From Paenibacillus agaridevorans (lineage in GTDB: Bacteria; Bacillota; Bacilli; Paenibacillales; Paenibacillaceae): a DNA stretch of 49,917 nt. Positions 7,896-17,364 of this stretch are shown here, piece by piece. The stretch covers positions 145,479 to 195,395 of the forward strand of contig NZ_BDQX01000054.1 in the NCBI RefSeq assembly GCF_003112455.1. Reading direction: 5' to 3'. The position numbers were made by a program, and so were the translations under genes. Under the pieces are notes generated by a model. It worked only from the letters and a program-made list of their open reading frames with translations. It made no database searches and had not been told where the DNA came from. How positions within the stretch are numbered: position 1 is the stretch's first letter; every line of letters begins with the position of its first letter.

Positions 7896-9092
7896 ATGAA
7901 AGTAGCGATTTTCACCGACACGTATGCTCCCGAAATTAACGGCGTGGCGCGTACGCTGGGCCGCTGGACGGAGTATCTCGAGCGGCAGGGCGTTCCATGC
8001 CGGATATTCGCTCCCGAGCCACATGCATCGGCAGTCCCCGACCCTGGAAGCGGCAGCCCCGTCGAACGTTTTGCAAGCCTGCCCTTTTTTCTTTATCCCG
8101 AATGCAGGTTGGCCTTTCCCAGCTTGTCTTATGTAAGCAAAGCCATTCGCGACTTCCGGCCGGACCTCGTGCACGTAGCCACCCCCTTTAACCTCGGACT
8201 ATGCGGCATCCATTACGCCCGAAAATTCGGCATTCCTCTCGTCGCATCCTACCATACCAACTTTGATCATTATTTGTCGTTTTACAATTTGCAATGGATG
8301 GAAAAGCTGTTATGGAGGTACATGGAATGGTTCCACCGGGACTGCAACTCCATATTCGTTCCTTCTCCCGCAACGATGTCGTCTTTGAAGAATCGCGGCT
8401 GGGACGACTCGCGGTTGAAGCTTTGGAGCAGGGGCGTTGATCCCGAGGCTTTTCATCCCGAATTAGATCGTGAATTGTTCCTGGCGCGCCATGGGCTTTC
8501 CGATTGCGGATTCCTGGCGCTTTATGTCGGAAGATTGGCGCCCGAGAAGGATGTCGAGGTTGCTTTGGAAGCTTTCGAGCGCTTGCAGCAGCAGGAGCCG
8601 TCCTCGCGTTTCGTGCTTGCCGGAGACGGTCCGTCCACTCCGGACTTGAAGGAGATGTGCAGACAGAGGGGCATAAAGGCGTTATTTGTCGGATTCGCGG
8701 ATCTGCCCGTGCTGCAGCAATGGTATGCGGCTGCCGACGTGCTGCTGTTTCCGTCGCCGACGGAAACGTTCGGCAACGTCGTGCTGGAGGCGATGGCCTG
8801 CGGCACTGCCGTCATTGGCGCCGAGGCAGGCGGAGTTCGGGATACCGTGCGTCAGGGAGAGACGGGAATTCTGTGCGAGCCGGGCAACGTGAAGGCCTTC
8901 GCGGAAGCGTTGTCGATCCTGCGAAAAAACTCGGAACTTCGAAGCTTGATGGGACGTAATGCTTACGCGTACAGCTTGACTCAATCCTGGGACGGCATAT
9001 TCGGCAGGCTGCTTGACGAATACAGATTAATTAAATCTCATAACCGCACCGATAACGGGGACATTTGTGCTAAAAACGCAGGAAATGGTTGA
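7896..9092 (+). CDS. GT4-family glycosyltransferase (glycolipid or mannosyl transferase type)
   Basis: A 398-residue GT-B retaining glycosyltransferase. It opens MKVAIFTDTYAPEINGVARTL, the usual sugar-acceptor domain start of the MgtA-like group; the donor domain carries YVGRLAPEKDVE and the E-x7-E motif in PTETFGNVVLEAMACG. I start at 7896 because GGAGG lies 10 nt upstream; the longer frame to 7746 adds 50 residues of non-homologous-looking sequence. Family members transfer glucose, mannose or uronic acid from nucleotide sugars to diacylglycerol or phosphatidylinositol-type lipids on the cytoplasmic face. A GT2 enzyme follows 284 bp downstream, so the two may contribute to one surface glycan or glycolipid. 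Confidence 0.9.
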   Translation: MKVAIFTDTYAPEINGVARTLGRWTEYLERQGVPCRIFAPEPHASAVPDPGSGSPVERFASLPFFLYPECRLAFPSLSYVSKAIRDFRPDLVHVATPFNLGLCGIHYARKFGIPLVASYHTNFDHYLSFYNLQWMEKLLWRYMEWFHRDCNSIFVPSPATMSSLKNRGWDDSRLKLWSRGVDPEAFHPELDRELFLARHGLSDCGFLALYVGRLAPEKDVEVALEAFERLQQQEPSSRFVLAGDGPSTPDLKEMCRQRGIKALFVGFADLPVLQQWYAAADVLLFPSPTETFGNVVLEAMACGTAVIGAEAGGVRDTVRQGETGILCEPGNVKAFAEALSILRKNSELRSLMGRNAYAYSLTQSWDGIFGRLLDEYRLIKSHNRTDNGDICAKNAGNG

Positions 9093-9228
9093 GAATAAGA
9101 CTGCGGAGCAGGAAATGGAGGGGAATGGATCGCCGAGTGCTCATGCAAGCGTTTTTCTGACTGAATTAAACGCAATTAAGGCAAATTCCCATTTTGACAA
9201 AGAAGGGGTTTCAGTGGAAAATCAGTAA
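9067..9228 (+). CDS. Possible small protein (53 aa) between two glycosyltransferases
   Basis: An open frame starting at GTG 9067, preceded 6 nt by GGGG, overlapping the last 26 nt of the GT4 gene in another frame and ending TAA at 9228. The predicted peptide is acidic and polar (MLKTQEMVENKTAEQEMEG...), with no membrane segment or recognisable motif. The overlap and start signal suit translational coupling, but the length is near what chance allows. After it, 9229-9376 holds a GCTTGC...GCAAGC hairpin at 9262-9296. Confidence 0.3.
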   Translation: MLKTQEMVENKTAEQEMEGNGSPSAHASVFLTELNAIKANSHFDKEGVSVENQ

Positions 9229-9376
9229 ATCAAATAGGACATCCAAATGTTAGAAGAGAGAGCTTGCCTCCTCCAGGAGGACGAAGAAAAGCAAGCCGTA
9301 AAGAAAGTGTATGTTCATGAAGTTCTGGCGGACTTGCATGAACGGCACTATTAAAGGGTCAAGGGGGCCTCACGTC

Positions 9377-10612
9377 ATGTTCTTTAGTACCGTGTTTATT
9401 GGTTTACAGGTTATTTTGGCTACGATCGCGGTTTATCAGTTCTCGCTGTCGCTGTTCGGCTTCCTTAAGAACAAAAGCCGCAAGCGCCATGCGCCTCGGA
9501 AGTCGTTCGCCGTCCTGGTGGCCGCGCATAACGAGGAGCAAGTCGTCGGCGCACTTATCGACAATCTCAAGAAGCTGGATTATCCCAAGGAGCTTTACGA
9601 CATCTTCGTCATCTGCGACAACTGCTCCGACAATACGGCCGATATCGCCAGAGAGATGGGCGTTCATGCTTGTGTTCGCACGAATACGCATCTTCGCGGC
9701 AAGGGTTATGCCATAGAATGGATGCTGAAGGAACTGTGGGCAATGCCGCGCCAGTATGACGCGGTCGTCATGTTTGACGCCGACAATCTCGTAAACCCGG
9801 ACTTCCTGCAGCTAATGAATGACGATCTATGCGAAGGTCATCAAGTCATCCAGGGATACCTGGATACGAAGAATCCGGCGGATTCGTGGGTCACGGCAGC
9901 CTATGCCATTACGTACTGGTATTGCAACCGTTTATGGCAGCTGTCCAGAACCAATCTCAAGATGAGCAATTTCCTCGGAGGCACGGGCATGTGCTTCGAA
10001 TCGAAGCTGCTGAAGGATATGGGATGGGGCGCGACGAGTCTTGTTGAGGATTTGGAGTTCTCCATGCGCTGCGTAAAGCGCGGCATCTATCCCGTACTGA
10101 ACTATGACGCTAAGGTGTACGACGAGAAGCCGGTAACGTTCCGGGCATCCGCCCGTCAGCGTTTGCGCTGGATGCAGGGCCACTTCAACGTGGCGCGCAA
10201 CTACTTCTTCCCGCTGCTCTGGGCGAGCATCAAGGAGAGAAGTCTCGTGAAATTCGATGCGGCGATCTACTCTTTCTCGGTCTACAACACGCTGCTGGGC
10301 TTGCTGCTGACCGTCATCCTGTGGATTGACATGGTCATCCCGGCAAACGACGTGATCCACTCGATGTACAGCTACTTTCCTTGGTGGCTGATAACTATTG
10401 TCATTGCGGCTACCGTTCTGCAGTTCCCTGCGGCTATGATGATGGAGAAGGTGCGAAGCTGGAAAATGTACGCTCATCTGCTGACGCTGCCGTTCTTCCT
10501 GATCACTTGGTTGCCCATTACGTTCTATGCCTTCTTTACGCAAAATAACAAAACGTGGAGCCACACGCAACATACGCGCGTGGTACGGATCGAAGAGGTG
10601 CAAGGAAAGTAG
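9377..10612 (+). CDS. Membrane GT2-family glycosyltransferase (processive type)
   Basis: A 411-residue inner-membrane glycosyltransferase. One N-terminal membrane segment (residues ~3-30) precedes a cytosolic GT2 domain: SFAVLVAAHNEE, the nucleotide-binding Asp in ICDNCSDNT, the DxD motif in MFDADN, the acceptor-site ED in SLVEDLEFSM, and the RLRWMQG form of the Q/RxxRW motif. Three or four membrane segments follow from about residue 285. This is the plan of IcaA-, NodC- and hyaluronan-synthase-like enzymes that extrude polysaccharide. I start at the ATG at 9377 (purine-rich GGGGG upstream, membrane segment immediately after); an ATG at 9311 would add 22 residues with a weak site. Sugar and product are unknown. 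Confidence 0.88.
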   Translation: MFFSTVFIGLQVILATIAVYQFSLSLFGFLKNKSRKRHAPRKSFAVLVAAHNEEQVVGALIDNLKKLDYPKELYDIFVICDNCSDNTADIAREMGVHACVRTNTHLRGKGYAIEWMLKELWAMPRQYDAVVMFDADNLVNPDFLQLMNDDLCEGHQVIQGYLDTKNPADSWVTAAYAITYWYCNRLWQLSRTNLKMSNFLGGTGMCFESKLLKDMGWGATSLVEDLEFSMRCVKRGIYPVLNYDAKVYDEKPVTFRASARQRLRWMQGHFNVARNYFFPLLWASIKERSLVKFDAAIYSFSVYNTLLGLLLTVILWIDMVIPANDVIHSMYSYFPWWLITIVIAATVLQFPAAMMMEKVRSWKMYAHLLTLPFFLITWLPITFYAFFTQNNKTWSHTQHTRVVRIEEVQGK

Positions 10613-10732
10613 ACCAAGGATTTGCTTGCATTACGTCGCCGCGTCTGGTTGTTCCAGTTGGAGCCGCTTTGACGCGGAGGGCTTTGCAGGCTCGAATCGG
10701 GCGGTCAGGCTCATCCATCTTCCGCTTACGGG

Positions 10733-10761
10733 TTGACGGGGGCATTTGCCTGTGATATAGT
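10733..10761 (+). promoter_or_regulatory. Sigma-A promoter of the infC-rpmI-rplT operon
   Basis: TTGACG at 10733-10738, exactly 17 bp, then TATAGT at 10756-10761. It places the transcript start near 10768, at the head of the L20 leader. Confidence 0.85.
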
Positions 10762-10767
10762 AATTCA

Positions 10768-10953
10768 GTATTGTGTTTCACACTGATACGCACAAGAAGA
10801 AGCACCCGCTTCTCACCTTCCGGCATTGGCTGACAGGTTCGCGATGATCCCAATGGGCAAGCTGCCATTCATTCTACATATAGAATGGTCTCGGCAATTT
10901 CCACGGACATTTATGAGATGCGGGTTCTTATGAACCTGCATTTTTATTTTTTT
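10768..10953 (+). promoter_or_regulatory. L20 leader with terminator (autoregulation of infC operon)
   Basis: A ~185-nt untranslated leader between the operon promoter and infC. It contains the AGAAGC-ACCC-GCTTCT hairpin typical of Firmicute L20 leaders, and ends in an intrinsic terminator: stem 10918-10927 with 10932-10941 (one G-U pair), TTAT loop, then a T-rich run to 10953. In Bacillus, ribosomal protein L20 binds the leader and promotes premature termination when in excess. Position, hairpin and terminator support the class; I cannot align it to the covariance model here. Confidence 0.82.
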
Positions 10954-10987
10954 AAAAAGCAGTATACCATTTTGGAGGTGGCACGTT

Positions 10988-11503
10988 ATTAGCAGAGAAC
11001 ATCAAATCAACGATGAGATCCGGGCCAGGGAAGTACGTTTGGTAGGCGCGGACGGAGAACAGATCGGCATCAAGTCGATTCGCGATGCATTGCAGCTTGC
11101 TACGGAAGCAAATCTGGATCTGGTGAACGTTGCGCCGACGGCCAAACCGCCGGTATGCCGCATCATGGATTACGGCAAGTTCCGCTACGAGCAGCAGAAG
11201 AAGGAGAAGGAAGCGCGCAAGAACCAAAAGATCGTTGATCTCAAGGAAGTATGGTTCCGTGCCAACATCGAGGAGCATGACTACCAGGTCAAGTTCCGCA
11301 ACGTGGTGAAATTCCTGAACGAAGGCGACAAGGTGAAGGCATCCGTCCGTTTCCGCGGCCGCGAGATCACGCACGCTTCGATCGGCCAGAAGATTCTGGA
11401 ACGTCTGTCCAAAGAGGTTGCCGAAATATGCAATGTCGAGCGCGCTCCCAAGCTGGAAGGCCGGAGCATGATTATGATTTTGGCACCAAAAACAAACAGC
11501 TAG
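10988..11503 (+). CDS. infC: Translation initiation factor IF-3 (AUU start codon)
   Basis: A 171-residue IF-3. The first ATG or TTG candidates in frame would cut into conserved sequence, whereas reading from ATT at 10988 restores the family N terminus (ISREHQINDEIRAREVRLV), 9 nt after GGAGG. AUU initiation of infC is the classical autoregulatory device: IF-3 discriminates against non-canonical starts and so limits its own synthesis. Family signatures seen: VGADGEQIGI, LVNVAPTAKPPVCRIMDYGKF and SVRFRGREITH. IF-3 binds the 30S subunit, keeps subunits apart and proofreads start codons. First gene of infC-rpmI-rplT, controlled also by the upstream L20 leader. Confidence 0.95.
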   Translation: MSREHQINDEIRAREVRLVGADGEQIGIKSIRDALQLATEANLDLVNVAPTAKPPVCRIMDYGKFRYEQQKKEKEARKNQKIVDLKEVWFRANIEEHDYQVKFRNVVKFLNEGDKVKASVRFRGREITHASIGQKILERLSKEVAEICNVERAPKLEGRSMIMILAPKTNS

Positions 11504-11536
11504 CAGCTGGAACATCATTAAGGAGGAATAACTGTC

Positions 11537-11737
11537 ATGCCAAAGATGAAAACGCACAGCAGTCTGAAGGACCGCTTCAAAATTACCGGTACTGGTAAAG
11601 TGAAACGTTACAAAGCTTACAGAAACCACCTGCTTTCGCACAAATCGGGACGTCAGAAGCGCGTTCTTGCCGGCCAGCCGCTTATGGCTGCAGGCGACGT
11701 TCGTCGTCTTCAACAAGGTCTTTCCCAACTGAAATAG
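11537..11737 (+). CDS. rpmI: Ribosomal protein bL35
   Basis: A 66-residue, strongly basic large-subunit protein beginning [21 protein letters not shown], the bL35 signature. It follows infC by 33 nt with an AAGGAGGAA ribosome site. Length and the [15 protein letters not shown] segment agree with the family. Part of the operon controlled by the L20 leader. Confidence 0.98.
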   Translation: MPKMKTHSSLKDRFKITGTGKVKRYKAYRNHLLSHKSGRQKRVLAGQPLMAAGDVRRLQQGLSQLK

Positions 11738-11836
11738 TAGTCCTTAAAGCGAAGCGGCTGTCGCCGTCCTTGGCGGCTCGGCGCGCTTCATTCGAAATAA
11801 ACCAAGCGCAAATCAACTTACAGGAGGTTTCCACTC

Positions 11837-12196
11837 ATGGCAAGAGTTAAAGGCGGCTTCGTCCGCACTCGTCGTCGTAAAAAAATTCTGAAACTGGCTA
11901 AAGGCTACTTCGGTTCCAAACACCGTCTGTTTAAAACAGCGAAGGAGCAAGTAAGCAAGTCCCTGACGTACGCTTACCGCGACCGTCGCAACAAAAAACG
12001 CGACATCCGCAGACTGTGGATCGTTCGTATCAACGCGGCAGCCCGCATCAACGGCCTGTCCTACAGCAAGTTCATGCACGGCCTGAAACTTGCGGGCGTT
12101 GAAGTTAACCGCAAAATCCTGGCTGACCTGGCGGTTAACGACATCGCGTCGTTCAACTCCCTTGCTGGCGTCGCCAAACAAAAAATTAACGCTTAA
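11837..12196 (+). CDS. rplT: Ribosomal protein bL20 (operon autoregulator)
   Basis: A 119-residue basic protein beginning [26 protein letters not shown]. It binds 23S rRNA early in 50S assembly and, in Firmicutes, represses its own operon through the leader upstream of infC. The RNA-binding C-terminal domain ([20 protein letters not shown]) is intact. It follows rpmI by 99 nt and has AGGAGG upstream; a terminator lies 20 nt beyond the stop. Confidence 0.98.
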   Translation: MARVKGGFVRTRRRKKILKLAKGYFGSKHRLFKTAKEQVSKSLTYAYRDRRNKKRDIRRLWIVRINAAARINGLSYSKFMHGLKLAGVEVNRKILADLAVNDIASFNSLAGVAKQKINA

Positions 12197-12216
12197 GATC
12201 ACTTAAGCTGACAAAA

Positions 12217-12256
12217 GAGGCTTGCTCCGGTATTCACTGGCGCGGGCCTTTTTTTT
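12217..12256 (+). terminator. Terminator of the infC-rpmI-rplT operon
   Basis: GGCTTGC at 12219-12225 pairs with GCGGGCC at 12242-12248 (two G-U pairs), followed by eight Ts. A fairly weak stem, but the T tract is strong. Confidence 0.78.
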
Positions 12257-12396
12257 GGCCGCTTAAGAAATGATAAGTTCTAAGCTTGCCGAAAAACAAA
12301 GTCTTATTGGGCGGCCGTTTCGCCTTGATTATTCGTTTAGGTGGAAAGGACAGGGATTGGGAGGAGCCTTTTCGGATACCTATGTCTAAGTGATGA

Positions 12397-12578
12397 TTGT
12401 GCATATATACACAAATAATAGAACATCCATGCTGGATAAGGGCCAATTTGTGCATATATACATAAATTTTGTTGCGAAAAGGTCGAAAGCTGGTTTGCAA
12501 GGCGGAGATTTGTGTATTTTTGCACAATTCGCTGCTCCGAGGCATATGGAGCATATGAATTTGAGTAAAATTGCACAA
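12397..12578. repeat. Four 18-bp TTGTG-N8-CACAA palindromes at regular spacing
   Basis: Imperfect palindromes at 12397-12414, 12448-12465, 12510-12527 and 12561-12578, so start-to-start distances are 51, 62 and 51 bp. The first is exact (TTGTGCATATATACACAA); the others have one or two changes in one arm. The spacers between sites 1-2 and 3-4 each carry a short inverted repeat of different sequence (ATCC...GGAT and TGCTCC...GGAGCA). It lies between converging genes, and 12257-12777 has no believable CDS. Confidence 0.8.
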
Positions 12579-12777
12579 TTTCAAGAAAGCAACCAACCAA
12601 ATCAGCCGCATTTCGATTCCCGCGCTAGACGAAGTGCAGCTGCCTGGCCCATTAGAAAAAGCGCAGGAGAGGTTGATCAGCTAGAGTGTTTGGAGATTAG
12701 GCGGCGCGTCGCCTCGCCTCGCATAGGCTGTCTAGGCCGGACGGTGGGATCTGCCCATTGTTCACTTTGGGCAGCCA

Positions 12778-13287
12778 TTAACGTTCGGCAGGGAACATCT
12801 CCTGCTCCTGCCGAGCGCCGGATATGGGCGCCGATTGCGGTAATGGCTGAAGCGGCTTAGCCAGCTCGTAGACATGCCAGTCCGGGATGTACCGGATGCA
12901 TCCGTAGCCAAGCTTGCCGTAGAAGCGCTGAGCACCACCGTTGCTCGCGTCGACGTACAGCCGGCTGACACGGCAGCCGTTCGAGGAACCGTACGCCTCC
13001 GCATATGCCATAAGCAAGGTGCCTAATCCTAGGCCGCGATGCCCGGAATGGGTGGCCAGCATGTCGACAAGCAGTTCGTCCCCGGCAGCGAGAAAGTGGA
13101 CGAAAGCAACGGGCGGGCCTTGTTTCGTTCTTGTGGCTACATAAGTTGTGCCCCAGCGGAAACGGTGGGGCAGCTCGCGGATCATGCGGGCGTCAAGCGG
13201 TCTTGCGGTCGCGGATAAGGGAATCAGCTCCGAGCGGATGAGACGGACGAGCTCGGAATCGTCCTGCGGCTTGCGAGCTCTTATCAT
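12778..13287 (-). CDS. GNAT-family N-acetyltransferase
   Basis: A 169-residue GCN5-type acetyltransferase. The acetyl-CoA pyrophosphate loop is HRGLGLGTLLM (RxxGxG type), preceded by the strand ELLVDMLATH and followed by SRLYVDASNGGAQRFYGKLGY, the usual C-terminal half of the fold. Start ATG 13287 with GGAGG 9 nt upstream. The acceptor substrate is not predictable. It is a single leftward gene, divergent from the ilv operon leader. Confidence 0.88.
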   Translation of the reverse strand: MIRARKPQDDSELVRLIRSELIPLSATARPLDARMIRELPHRFRWGTTYVATRTKQGPPVAFVHFLAAGDELLVDMLATHSGHRGLGLGTLLMAYAEAYGSSNGCRVSRLYVDASNGGAQRFYGKLGYGCIRYIPDWHVYELAKPLQPLPQSAPISGARQEQEMFPAER

Positions 13288-13476
13288 GGACAGATAACCT
13301 CCTTCGGTTAAAGGCCGGAGCTTGAGGACAATGGTGTTTTGCGATTGTAATCGCCGGCCGCATGGAATTGTAAAACACTGGTTACAATACTATATGTGGA
13401 GCGCCCAATATTGGCGAATGGACGTTGCGAAGCCGATGACCGGAACAAACTTTTTGAGCTTCTGCAGGAACGGTTC

Positions 13477-13505
13477 TTGACGTACTGGTCCAAGAGGCAT
13501 ATAAT
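13477..13505 (+). promoter_or_regulatory. Sigma-A promoter of the ilv-leu operon
   Basis: TTGACG at 13477-13482, 17-bp spacer, TATAAT at 13500-13505. This near-consensus promoter starts the transcript around 13512, at the 5' end of the T-box leader. Between the GNAT gene and this promoter I see nothing else certain. Confidence 0.9.
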
Positions 13506-13511
13506 AGTGAA

Positions 13512-13832
13512 AAGTCATATCAATCGGCAATGATGAGGACGAAGTGATAAGGGCCCTTTTGTTCAGAGAGCGTGCGGATCAGCTGCAACCGACGCCAAAA
13601 TCCCTTTTCTACGAGCTCACCTCGGAGCTATTCTCCTGAAAAGCGTCAAGCGTATTAGGGAGCATCGCAGGGCAAGCGTTACAGTGCCATGGTAGAACGT
13701 CGAAATGTGCACAGCGTTCTAACCAATGAAGGTTATGTTTCGAGAGAAACATAACGAATTTGGGTGGTACCACGGAAGCTAAACCTTTCGTCCCTTTCAG
13801 CATAAGTATGCTGGAGGACGAGAGGTTTTTTT
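13512..13832 (+). promoter_or_regulatory. T-box riboswitch, leucine-specific, controlling ilvBHC-leuA
   Basis: A full T-box leader. Stem I begins near GATGAGGACGAAGTGATAAG and contains the distal AGAGAGCG motif; its 3' side returns through CAAAATCCCTT to a specifier loop reading GAG-CTC-A, so the specifier codon is CTC (Leu) at 13616-13618. The conserved T-box TGGGTGGTACCACGG is at 13761-13775; the UGGU bulge suits tRNA ending ACCA, as tRNA-Leu does. The terminator at 13784-13832 has a long two-part stem and seven Ts. Uncharged tRNA-Leu would stabilise the antiterminator and switch the operon on. The specifier assignment is my reading of the pairing. Confidence 0.93.
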
Positions 13833-13859
13833 GGTTTTTCGAGAGGAGGAGAATGACTG

Positions 13860-15605
13860 ATGGCAACGCCAAGCGCAACGCTGAAGTCGAAGGAAGAATT
13901 GATGGAGAAATTCTCTAAGCCCGAGGTGATCTCGGGATCGGAAATATTGCTTCGCAGTCTGCTGCTTGAGGGCGTGGATTGTGTATTCGGTTATCCAGGC
14001 GGCGCCGTCTTGTACATCTATGACGCGATGCATGGCAACCCGGACTTTAACCACGTCCTGACCCGTCACGAGCAAGGTGCGATTCATGCAGCGGACGGCT
14101 ATGCCCGGGCAAGCGGCAAAGTCGGCGTATGTATCGCCACTTCAGGTCCAGGCGCTACGAATCTGGTGACAGGCATCGCGACGGCTTATATGGACTCCGT
14201 GCCGCTCGTCGTTATTACGGGCAACGTCATTTCGTCGCTGATCGGCTCCGATGCTTTCCAGGAAGCGGACATTACGGGCATTACAATGCCAATTACGAAG
14301 CACAGCTATCTGGTACGCGAGGTTGAGGATCTGCCGAGAGTCATTCACGAGGCGTTCCACATCGCGAACACGGGGCGCAAAGGCCCGGTGCTGATCGATA
14401 TTCCGAAGGACGTTTCCGCGGCGAAGACGCTGTTTAAGCCGGTAACGGAGATCAACGTTCGCGGGTATAACCCGACCGTTAATCCGAACAAGCTGCAAGT
14501 GGACAAAATGATCAAGGCGATTCAGGAAGCGGAGCGTCCGGTTATTTTGGCAGGCGGCGGGGTTGTCTACTCCGGAGCGCATGAGGAGTTGCTGGAATTC
14601 GTGACGAAGACCGGAATTCCGATCACGACAACTCTGCTCGGACTTGGCGGCTTCCCTAGCGGGAACGAGCTGTGGATGGGGATGCCGGGTATGCATGGCA
14701 CCTATACGGCAAATACGTCCATCCAGAGCGCGGATCTGCTCATTAATATCGGAGCCCGCTTTGACGATCGGGTAACCGGCAAGCTGTCCGGCTTTGCGCC
14801 GAAAGCGAAGATCGTCCATATCGATATCGATCCGGCGGAAATTGGCAAAAACGTGCCTACGGACATTCCGATCGTAGGGGACGTCAAGACGGTACTGACC
14901 GTGGCGAACCGGACGGCGGTACGCGCCGAGAAGGCGGATGCGTGGAGAGCCCAAATCCAGGCGTCCAAAAAACAATATCCGTTCAGCTACAAGGATTCGG
15001 ATACGGAGCTCAAGCCGCAATGGGTCGTTGAAATGATCCATCAGACGACAAACGGCGATGCGATCGTAACTACTGACGTTGGCCAGCACCAGATGTGGGC
15101 GGCGCAATATTACAATTTCAACAAACCGCGTTCCTGGGTAACGTCCGGCGGTCTCGGTACGATGGGCTTCGGCTTCCCTTCGGCGATCGGCGCCCAGATG
15201 GCAAGTCCGGATCGTGTTGTCGTATCCATCAATGGCGACGGCGGCATGCAGATGTGCGCGCAGGAGCTTGCGATTTGCGCTATCAACAATATTCCGGTCA
15301 AAGTCGTTATTCTGAATAACCAAGTGCTTGGCATGGTACGCCAATGGCAAGAGCTCATCCACGAGAACCGCTTTAGCCATATCGATCTGGCCGGCAGCCC
15401 CGACTTCGTCAAGCTGGCCGAAGCTTACGGCGTAAAGGGACTGCGCGCCTCTAACAAAGAGGAAGCCCGCGCCGCTTGGGAAGAAGCGCTCCGCCATCCT
15501 GGCCCGGCTGTCGTGGAGTTCGTCGTCCGCAGAGACGAGAACGTCTATCCGATGGTTGCGCAAGGCAGTACCATTGACCAAATGATCATGGGGGATGCGG
15601 AATGA
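13860..15605 (+). CDS. ilvB: Acetolactate synthase, large (catalytic) subunit
   Basis: A 581-residue thiamine-diphosphate enzyme. It joins two pyruvates into 2-acetolactate (valine/leucine route), or pyruvate and 2-oxobutyrate into 2-aceto-2-hydroxybutyrate (isoleucine route). Seen: the catalytic Glu in TRHEQGAIHAADGYAR (E71), the FAD-domain region around LGLGGFP, and the thiamine-binding NGDGGMQM...NN motif in the C-terminal third. The first ~20 residues are an extra tail before the core. GGAGGA precedes the ATG at 13860 by about 10 nt. First gene of the T-box operon, overlapping ilvH by 4 nt. Confidence 0.97.
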   Translation: MATPSATLKSKEELMEKFSKPEVISGSEILLRSLLLEGVDCVFGYPGGAVLYIYDAMHGNPDFNHVLTRHEQGAIHAADGYARASGKVGVCIATSGPGATNLVTGIATAYMDSVPLVVITGNVISSLIGSDAFQEADITGITMPITKHSYLVREVEDLPRVIHEAFHIANTGRKGPVLIDIPKDVSAAKTLFKPVTEINVRGYNPTVNPNKLQVDKMIKAIQEAERPVILAGGGVVYSGAHEELLEFVTKTGIPITTTLLGLGGFPSGNELWMGMPGMHGTYTANTSIQSADLLINIGARFDDRVTGKLSGFAPKAKIVHIDIDPAEIGKNVPTDIPIVGDVKTVLTVANRTAVRAEKADAWRAQIQASKKQYPFSYKDSDTELKPQWVVEMIHQTTNGDAIVTTDVGQHQMWAAQYYNFNKPRSWVTSGGLGTMGFGFPSAIGAQMASPDRVVVSINGDGGMQMCAQELAICAINNIPVKVVILNNQVLGMVRQWQELIHENRFSHIDLAGSPDFVKLAEAYGVKGLRASNKEEARAAWEEALRHPGPAVVEFVVRRDENVYPMVAQGSTIDQMIMGDAE

Positions 15606-16090
15606 AGAAACATACCATCGCAGTTATCGTGAATGACCAGCCCGGCGTTCTGCAGCGCGTATCCGGCTTGTTCGGACGCCGCGGCTTCAATATCGAGAGC
15701 ATTACAGTAGGCACCAGCGAAGAAGTCGGTTTGTCCCGCATGGTCATCGTCACGACAGGCGATGACCACACGCTGGAGCAGATCACGAAACAATTGTATA
15801 AGCTGATCGATGTTATCAAAGTCATTGATCTCAGCGCCAACGCGATGGTCGGACGCGAGCTGGCCTTGATCAAGGTTCATGCGGAGCCGGCCAGCAGACC
15901 GGAAATCATGGGCGTCGTCGAGACGTTCCGGGCAGCGGTCGTTGATATTGGCACGCACTCATTGATGGTTCAAGTTGTGGGCGACACCGAAAAGATCGAC
16001 GCTATGATCGAGCTTATGAAGCCTTATGGCATCCGTGAACTTTCACGCACTGGTGTCACTGCGCTTAACCGCGGTAACGTAAAGCAATAA
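15602..16090 (+). CDS. ilvH: Acetolactate synthase, small (regulatory) subunit
   Basis: A 162-residue regulatory subunit with an N-terminal ACT domain (MKKHTIAVIVNDQPGVLQRV...) that binds valine for feedback inhibition, followed by the C-terminal activation domain. It overlaps ilvB by the ATGA tetranucleotide, so translation is coupled and the two subunits are made together. Length matches the family. Also called ilvN in some genomes. Confidence 0.96.
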   Translation: MKKHTIAVIVNDQPGVLQRVSGLFGRRGFNIESITVGTSEEVGLSRMVIVTTGDDHTLEQITKQLYKLIDVIKVIDLSANAMVGRELALIKVHAEPASRPEIMGVVETFRAAVVDIGTHSLMVQVVGDTEKIDAMIELMKPYGIRELSRTGVTALNRGNVKQ

Positions 16091-16122
16091 GAACCCTTTC
16101 TATCAACTTATACAAAATATGA

Positions 16123-17229
<1,107 letters not shown>

Positions 17230-17279
17230 GTTGGTTTTTAATCTACATTAAGACTTTTTAGTCCCGGTTCACCGGCGAT

Positions 17280-17309
17280 CCGGTCGACGTGCACATGCTC
17301 GTCGACCGG
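17280..17309 (+). repeat. Inverted repeat between ilvC and leuA
   Basis: A perfect 10-bp inverted repeat, CCGGTCGACG with CGTCGACCGG, around a 10-nt loop. No T run follows, so it is not a terminator. It may protect or separate the ilvC and leuA parts of the mRNA. Confidence 0.65.
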
Positions 17310-17364
17310 AAATGCGGCCGCGTGCGATCGGGATCATTCTGTTCACGGAGGTGCAAGTGCAGAT

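Noticed and set aside
12390..12860. 156-aa plus-strand frame and two minus-strand frames through the palindrome cluster
   Set aside because: No ribosome sites, the translated products just reflect repeated DNA (VHIYTN / CIYAQ-type repeats), and the plus frame runs antisense into the GNAT gene.
14142..15581. 479-aa minus-strand ORF antisense to ilvB, and the similar 444-aa one antisense to leuA
   Set aside because: Shadow frames of strongly conserved biosynthetic genes; no motifs or ribosome sites.
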